Origin: Bacteroidota bacterium
GTDB taxonomy: Bacteria; Bacteroidota; Ignavibacteria; Tepidaquicellales; Tepidaquicellaceae
NCBI GenBank assembly: GCA_003519545.1
Contig: DOWN01000359.1
Location: 1 to 10,270, forward strand
Length of the DNA: 10,270 nucleotides
Reading direction: 5' to 3'
The translations under genes and the position numbers were made by a program. Positions 5,651 through 10,270 of this stretch are shown here, in pieces (position 1 is the first letter of the stretch; every line of letters begins with the position of its first letter). The notes under the pieces were generated by a model. That model saw only the letters and a list, made by a program, of their open reading frames with translations, was not told where the DNA came from and searched no databases.

Positions 5651-6412
5651 CTATTTAACTTTTATATGACACAAAGCAAAGTCGAAACGAACTGGGTCGG
5701 TGGGGTCGAAGGATTTTAAAAAATCTGTGAGTTCTAATGCATACTTCATATCACAGGATTTTCGTTTTATCATTTTTAATTCCTGTGATACTTTGTAAAT
5801 ATGAGTATCAACCGGCATAATTAACTCCGACTTATTTATAAATTTTTTCCATACTCCTAAATCAATCTCATCTTCCCTCACCATCCAACGAAAATATAAA
5901 TTCATTCTTTTACATGTAGAGCCCTTACCTGGATGTGGTAAAAGATAATCAAAATTTTTTTGCTTTTTTGATTTAATGAATTTCAATTCATCAACAAAAT
6001 CAGAAATTATATTAATAACTGATAAATTTTTATCTGCTAATTCCTTAATTAACACCGATAAACTTTTTTTCTTTTCTAAAACGCTCTTGATGTTCAATAG
6101 CAATAAAACAAAATCTTCTGAATTATTAAATCTGTAATTCATTTCTTTAAAATATTTTTTGTCTTTTGAAGCATCGAAATTCTTTATAAATTCAGTCACT
6201 CCCATTCCGGATATTTCGATAAATTTATTTATAAACCGGTTAATTAAATCTATGTTTCCATAAGAATAACACGAAACAATTAACCCCAGTACTTCCCTAT
6301 CAGAATCTGATTTACAATTATGTAAAATCCAAACTGGATCTATAGAAGAATGTTTGTGTTTATATTTAGAATAGATATCTTCTAAATAAATTTTTAATTT
6401 TGTGTAATTCAA
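5651..6412 (-). CDS. TIGR02757-family protein (DUF2400, HhH-GPD glycosylase-like)
   Basis: A 253-residue protein of a family common in Bacteroidota and spirochaetes, related to the helix-hairpin-helix DNA glycosylase superfamily but without a proven activity. Family marks are YRFN (93-96), the block LLPHPGKGSTCKRMNLYFRW (157-176), the acidic-loop motif MPVDTHIYKV (199-208) that resembles the GPD/catalytic-Asp region, and FDPTDPVRFDFAL (235-247). No ATG fits: the first internal Met is residue 70, beyond conserved sequence, and the in-frame stop upstream leaves only a TTG at 6412 as a reasonable start. No Shine-Dalgarno sequence is visible. It is divergent from the next gene with 8 bp between starts, and its 3' end faces REP units 6 and 5. 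A DNA-repair role is only a guess from the fold. Confidence 0.88.
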   Translation of the reverse strand: MNYTKLKIYLEDIYSKYKHKHSSIDPVWILHNCKSDSDREVLGLIVSCYSYGNIDLINRFINKFIEISGMGVTEFIKNFDASKDKKYFKEMNYRFNNSEDFVLLLLNIKSVLEKKKSLSVLIKELADKNLSVINIISDFVDELKFIKSKKQKNFDYLLPHPGKGSTCKRMNLYFRWMVREDEIDLGVWKKFINKSELIMPVDTHIYKVSQELKMIKRKSCDMKYALELTDFLKSFDPTDPVRFDFALCHIKVK

Positions 6413-6420
6413 ATTAAATA

Positions 6421-7089
6421 ATGAAAAAAGTTTTCATAACCGGAGATAATTCCGGATTGATATCTGAACTGAAAGAATTTTTAAAAAATAAATGTGAATT
6501 TGAAAATTCAGTTTCCGCGAATACAGATATAGCATTTGAAATTACAAATTATAACAGGGATTTAAAATTTAAAAATCTCAATGAAATTGAAAATCAAATT
6601 CCTGATGATGCAATTATAATCTCATCTAGTTTATGTATCCCACTATCACAACAATTAAGATTTATTAAAAATTTTAAACGATTTTTTGGAATTGGAATTT
6701 ATCCAACATTTTCTTCAGTAAAAAATATTGAAGTAACAAAATCAAATCTTTCTTCTCCAGATTTTGCGACTGCTGTTTCTGAAATTTTTGATAATGCGAT
6801 TTGGGTGGAAGACAGAGCGGGATTAATTAACCTTAGAATTATTTCACTCATTATTAACGAAGCGTATCTCGTGCTTCAGGAAAAAACTGCTGATGCAAAA
6901 GATATAGATATTGCTATGAAACTAGGGACTAACTATCCTTTTGGTCCAATCGAATGGAGTGAAAGAATAGGACTTGATTTGATTTATAACGTTTTACAAT
7001 CTATGTATAATGAATACGGGGATGACCGATACAGAATAACTCCCCTTTTAAAAGAAAGATATCTGGAATATTCAGTCACTCATAAATAA
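6421..7089 (+). CDS. Short 3-hydroxyacyl-CoA dehydrogenase-like protein lacking the catalytic His
   Basis: A 222-residue protein. Its second half is a clear 3-hydroxyacyl-CoA dehydrogenase C-terminal domain (PF00725 type): IINEAYLVLQEK, DIDIAMKLGTNYPFGPIEW, then IGLDLIYNVLQ. The N-terminal half is a shrunken Rossmann region: the glycine-rich NAD motif is reduced to ITGDNSG (6-12), although an SSSLCIP stretch (68-74) matches the substrate-contacting serine region. In the segment aligning with the catalytic HFFNP motif the His is Gly92, while the partner Glu is kept at the right distance (Glu104), and the Asn of the usual FIVNR is Leu138. Normal dehydrogenase activity is therefore doubtful; a CoA-binding or accessory role is possible. 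Related short forms occur in Bacteroidota. It starts at the first ATG after an in-frame stop, without a Shine-Dalgarno sequence, and ends 2 bp from the converging gene. Confidence 0.85.
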   Translation: MKKVFITGDNSGLISELKEFLKNKCEFENSVSANTDIAFEITNYNRDLKFKNLNEIENQIPDDAIIISSSLCIPLSQQLRFIKNFKRFFGIGIYPTFSSVKNIEVTKSNLSSPDFATAVSEIFDNAIWVEDRAGLINLRIISLIINEAYLVLQEKTADAKDIDIAMKLGTNYPFGPIEWSERIGLDLIYNVLQSMYNEYGDDRYRITPLLKERYLEYSVTHK

Positions 7090-7091
7090 AT

Positions 7092-8468
7092 TTAATCAAA
7101 TTTAAATTTCAAACTGAACGCAACTGAATTTTTTGAAGATTTATTGATATTAAAAACTGAAAGAATGTTATGCGTTCCGAAATCGAAAATAACATAATCA
7201 GTTATCAATCCAAATCCCAAACTTAAGGCAAGGTTTTCAGAATTTCCCAATACAATTCCAGTTCTCGGTATAAAATAATTACTTAACAAATACTCACCAC
7301 CCAAAAAGAATAACGGAGTTGTGGAAACACCTGCAACATTATCAACAAGCCCCTGATAATATTCTGCTGTTATATTCGCTCTTTCAGTAGAATTTTTATA
7401 AAATATCGGATCATAAATTTTATAATTAACACCGACTCTCAAAGTTGTAGGCAATGATTTTTTATAATTCGGAATTGATGTTTCAGTTCCTTCGATAAGA
7501 TTTAATAACTGATCATACTGTTCAGAGTTTGCCAAATCTGTAATTAAAAAATCACCTTTATAAAGATATTCTTTTGGAGTTTTATACCAGTTAACCCAAC
7601 CAATGTCTGTTACACTTAAACCAACGTTTACTTTATTACTGAATTTTAAATTGAAACCGACATCAAAACCCATACCGAAACCTGCGAGATCTCCAAATTC
7701 AGGGAATGTAATTTTACTATTGTCAGTACCAATCCTTGAACTCCTAAGTCTTAATAATCCGTCTGCTTTTATTTTACTGCTGTCATCAGTATTAATTATT
7801 AAGTTATTACTTTCAACTCCGAAATTATAATATCCAAACTGAGGTTTCACAGAAACACCAAAACTGAAATTTTCAAGAAAACTTTTAAATAAATCCGGAA
7901 GTTCTTTGGCATAAGAAATATTTAATTGCCTTATCCAACTTGCATCAAGGTCAAACTCGGAATAATCATAAGATGAATTTTTTTTATTTCCATAAAGTGC
8001 CACATCTAACGCATCTTTAGGAAGAAACGAAAGACCGGAAATTTTATCTTCAAATGATAATGCAAATGTTCCGACATTTTTATCACGAATTAATAAACTA
8101 AAAAATTTAAAATTACCTTTAAATCCCGTTGAAGTGTTTCCTGCTTTTGAAAGTATATCTTCTTTATCTGAATTGGAGAGTAACAATGGCTCTCCGTCAT
8201 TGCCCGAAAAATATTTGTTATAAAAATCAGCACTTAAAAAATCAGAATTTACCATAAAACCTGCGGAAGTAAAAAGCGTAAAGTAATAATTCGATTTATC
8301 ATACTGAGAATTTAATACAAGATTTGCGGGATTATTATTCAATGCATCAAGTTGAAATGAGTTAGCAACTGAAGTTCTTCCCATTGATAAACTTTTTGGA
8401 TTATCTGCATATTGAGATAAGACTGAATTAACCGAAATTAAAAAAATTAAAATTATTTTTTTCATCAT
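7092..8468 (-). CDS. Exported outer-membrane beta-barrel-like protein (DUF5723-like)
   Basis: A 458-residue exported protein. The Sec signal peptide is MMKKIILIFLISVNSVLS with likely cleavage before Gln19. The mature start, NPKSLSMGRTSVANSFQLDALNNNPANL, is the 'shiny new gene, early genome' opening of DUF5723/PorV-type surface proteins, in which a protein named by its locus typically shows a SMGRT and NNPANL pattern. The rest is rich in alternating, aromatic-containing strands (for example FGVSVKPQFGYYNFGV and VGLSVTDIGWVNWY) and ends FSLKFKFD, a terminal aromatic strand suited to outer-membrane insertion. The start codon overlaps the lipoprotein stop by 4 bp (ATGA, 8465-8468), so translation is probably coupled; a second ATG follows immediately. 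The exact function is unknown, and the DUF5723 assignment is from recognition rather than a search. Confidence 0.75.
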   Translation of the reverse strand: MMKKIILIFLISVNSVLSQYADNPKSLSMGRTSVANSFQLDALNNNPANLVLNSQYDKSNYYFTLFTSAGFMVNSDFLSADFYNKYFSGNDGEPLLLSNSDKEDILSKAGNTSTGFKGNFKFFSLLIRDKNVGTFALSFEDKISGLSFLPKDALDVALYGNKKNSSYDYSEFDLDASWIRQLNISYAKELPDLFKSFLENFSFGVSVKPQFGYYNFGVESNNLIINTDDSSKIKADGLLRLRSSRIGTDNSKITFPEFGDLAGFGMGFDVGFNLKFSNKVNVGLSVTDIGWVNWYKTPKEYLYKGDFLITDLANSEQYDQLLNLIEGTETSIPNYKKSLPTTLRVGVNYKIYDPIFYKNSTERANITAEYYQGLVDNVAGVSTTPLFFLGGEYLLSNYFIPRTGIVLGNSENLALSLGFGLITDYVIFDFGTHNILSVFNINKSSKNSVAFSLKFKFD

Positions 8469-10021
8469 TCAATCTCCACAAAATAAGTTAATACACCAAT
8501 ACTCCGAATTATAGAAAAGTCATCACCTTTAACTCTTATTAATCCTGCATTTGGATTTGTAATATATTGTAACTCAACAAATACATTTCCAAAACTCAGA
8601 ATTCTCAAAACATCATCAGCATTCAATTCCGATTCAATAACCCGCGTTACCTGCCCGTTTGGAAGTACAGTTCCGTCAGAACCTACATTTGCGGCGGCAA
8701 CCGTAACAAATCCGTCAGGTTCAGGATTCTGCACACGCTCAGTTAACACAAGCAACGGGACATTGTTAGAATCTGCGATCGTTATTTTTGCTTTCATTTG
8801 CAAAGCAATTCCGTTTATGAGGGTTGTAGTTAACTTTATATTTCTTATATTGGTAATTTTATCTCTTTGTCTTTGAGTAAATCCTGACTTGATTGTATCT
8901 CTGTATGAATTGTAATCCTTAGACTGAAATCTCAGTGGTATATCAGCATAGAATTTTGTTATAACACTGTCATTACTGTTAAGAGTTGCATCGGTATAAT
9001 CTGAATTAAAAACCTGATCTCTTTCATAAAAAACATTGAAGGGTACATTTCCGAGAAACTGCAAAATGTTACTGTTAGTAGATGTAACCTGCAATCTCGC
9101 TTCCCCAAAGGGTTCTCCCGCATTTCTTCTTGGAATACTTATAGTATAAAAAGAATCCAGTGTTCCGTTACCGTCAAAATCATAAAGCAATCTAATTTTA
9201 TTTAAAGTATTTTTATTCTCACCTACAAAATAAGCACGCCTTAAAGTTATCTGTGATTCAGAATAATTTTTAATAATAAATTCTGATTTTTTTATTGTGG
9301 AAATTATGATAGGATTAGTCGGTGCATTAGTTCCGAAAGGTTCAATGATTGTATCCTGAACATTCTTTGAAGTTATCGGTTTAACTTTTCCCGAAACATA
9401 ATCAACAATTGTTTCGGTAACTGAATAATCAAATGTTGTAAATCCTTGCTGACTTGCAGATGAGTTTATATCGAACAGTAATGTATTGAGAAGATTACCA
9501 CCATTATCAACATAATAATCACCTAACGAAATTGAAAAATTCAAAGTTGAATTTGCACTTACAGTTCTTGATGTAGTATAACTCTGATTGGTCTGTTTAT
9601 TTTTTAAGTTATTGACAGTAAGGTTAAAACTATACGGAAAACTGTTTGGATTATTAAAATTTAATAAAACATTTCCGCTGATAAAAATTGCTTTTCTGAC
9701 GAAACTTGAATCGTCAAAATCCAGTGATAAAACTGTATCGCGGTTAAATACAATAGTGTTAGTAGTTTTAGCAATACCGTCGAATTTTAAAGAAGTGCCT
9801 ATCTCATCCCTGTCATCAACTGTGGCGATTAAAACAACGTCATTGGAAACTGAATCTATATATAAATTTTGCTGTTTCTTTAACATCTCTGCAACTGAAT
9901 AATCCCTGCTGACAAAAGATAAATTTCCCTCCACTTCCCAGTTTGGTGCGACAAAATCATTTATCTTACACGAACTGATAATTAAAAACAAAACGGGAAA
10001 TATCAAAATACATTTTTTCAT
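8465..10021 (-). CDS. Large uncharacterised lipoprotein, partner of the DUF5723-like protein
   Basis: I do not recognise a named family. From the ATG at 10021 the protein is 518 residues and starts with a lipoprotein signal peptide, MKKCILIFPVLFLIISSC, with lipobox ISSC and lipidated Cys18. An upstream in-frame ATG at 10051 would add ten residues and overlap miaA by 20 bp, so 10021 was preferred. The mature part is predicted beta-rich, with many Asn, Ser and Thr. A stretch NVLLNFNNPNSFPYSFNLTV (about 117-136) resembles the NPN-containing strands of LEA14/WHy domains. DFDGNGTLD (281-289) fits the calcium-loop pattern DxDxNGxxD. It begins 10 bp after miaA and overlaps the next gene by 4 bp. A periplasmic or surface-anchored role working with the downstream barrel-like protein is inferred from the coupling. 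Confidence 0.8.
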   Translation of the reverse strand: MKKCILIFPVLFLIISSCKINDFVAPNWEVEGNLSFVSRDYSVAEMLKKQQNLYIDSVSNDVVLIATVDDRDEIGTSLKFDGIAKTTNTIVFNRDTVLSLDFDDSSFVRKAIFISGNVLLNFNNPNSFPYSFNLTVNNLKNKQTNQSYTTSRTVSANSTLNFSISLGDYYVDNGGNLLNTLLFDINSSASQQGFTTFDYSVTETIVDYVSGKVKPITSKNVQDTIIEPFGTNAPTNPIIISTIKKSEFIIKNYSESQITLRRAYFVGENKNTLNKIRLLYDFDGNGTLDSFYTISIPRRNAGEPFGEARLQVTSTNSNILQFLGNVPFNVFYERDQVFNSDYTDATLNSNDSVITKFYADIPLRFQSKDYNSYRDTIKSGFTQRQRDKITNIRNIKLTTTLINGIALQMKAKITIADSNNVPLLVLTERVQNPEPDGFVTVAAANVGSDGTVLPNGQVTRVIESELNADDVLRILSFGNVFVELQYITNPNAGLIRVKGDDFSIIRSIGVLTYFVEIE

Positions 10022-10031
10022 TAAGAGTGTT

Positions 10032-10270
10032 TTATGAATTTTTAAAATCATTAATAATTTTTTCTGCTAACTTATTAAAATCTGTATCTTCATTTATATT
10101 AAACCATTTAATTCTTTCATCTCTTCTGAACCAAGTCATCTGACGTTTTGCATATCTGCGTGTATTTTGTTTTATCATTTCTGACATCTCTATCAGATTA
10201 TACTCACCATTTAAATATTTAAAAACTTCCTTTACACCAACAGTATAAAGTGAATTTAAATTCATTTTAT
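10032..10270 (-). CDS. miaA: tRNA dimethylallyltransferase, 3' end only
   Basis: The C-terminal 78 residues of MiaA, which prenylates A37 of tRNAs that read UNN codons. Diagnostic sequence: LNSLYTVGVKEVFKYLNGEY followed by the conserved QNTRRYAKRQMTWFRR and then WFN. The frame stays open to the right edge; the ATG at 10265 is internal, so the start and the ATP/DMAPP-binding domain lie outside the window. It is followed after 10 bp by the lipoprotein gene in the same direction, suggesting cotranscription. Confidence 0.93.
   Translation of the reverse strand, partial: KMNLNSLYTVGVKEVFKYLNGEYNLIEMSEMIKQNTRRYAKRQMTWFRRDERIKWFNINEDTDFNKLAEKIINDFKNS

Noticed and set aside
9588..9902. Open frame on the plus strand within the lipoprotein gene, and similar opposite-strand frames in pyk, groES, groEL and the barrel-like gene
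   Set aside because: They have no recognisable motifs and overlap clear genes on the other strand; they are shadows of the real reading frames.
10022..10051. Upstream lipoprotein start (ATG at 10051)
   Set aside because: It would overlap miaA by 20 bp and place ten extra residues before a textbook lipoprotein signal peptide that begins at 10021.

Overview
This AT-rich window has mostly tightly packed genes and probably comes from a member of the FCB group, perhaps on the Ignavibacteriota/Chlorobi side rather than a classical Bacteroides. The hints are a Bacteroidota-type YpdA-like reductase, a TIGR02757-family protein, a short-form 3-hydroxyacyl-CoA dehydrogenase-like protein, a Sec-exported DUF5723-like protein paired with a large lipoprotein, a GroEL ending in a GGM-rich DMY tail, and many starts without a Shine-Dalgarno sequence. 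The lineage is inferred from gene content only.

Left part (3-4550, + strand). The end of a pyruvate kinase gene is followed after 4 bp by a YpdA-like FAD/NAD(P)H reductase. A 196-bp gap then carries a candidate promoter overlapped by a degenerate CIRCE operator (HrcA site), leading into groES-groEL. That operon ends at a 32-bp perfect palindrome followed by a T-tract, a textbook intrinsic terminator.

Middle part (4565-5636). This is the most unusual stretch: six 30-bp GC-rich hairpins of one REP family, two decayed copies, and a compact RAYT (REP-associated tyrosine transposase) gene on the minus strand. The gene is fitted between two inverted REPs, one 3 bp past its stop codon and one 14 bp before its start codon. 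Read in one orientation, all six hairpins share a 10-bp outer stem, a 3-bp inner stem, a 3-nt loop, an unpaired A on the 3' arm and a purine tail (GGAGAG). Base changes in the stems are mostly compensated on the other arm. The arrangement looks like a RAYT with its own REP family.

Right part (5651-10270). A TIGR02757 protein (minus strand, apparent TTG start) and a 3-hydroxyacyl-CoA dehydrogenase-like protein (plus strand) diverge with only 8 bp between their starts. The latter converges with 2 bp to spare on a minus-strand cluster that reads, from the right edge, miaA (3' end only), a large lipoprotein and a DUF5723-like outer-membrane protein. The last two genes overlap by 4 bp and are probably translationally coupled; they are likely partners at the cell envelope.

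No tRNA, rRNA, CRISPR array or phage gene was seen.
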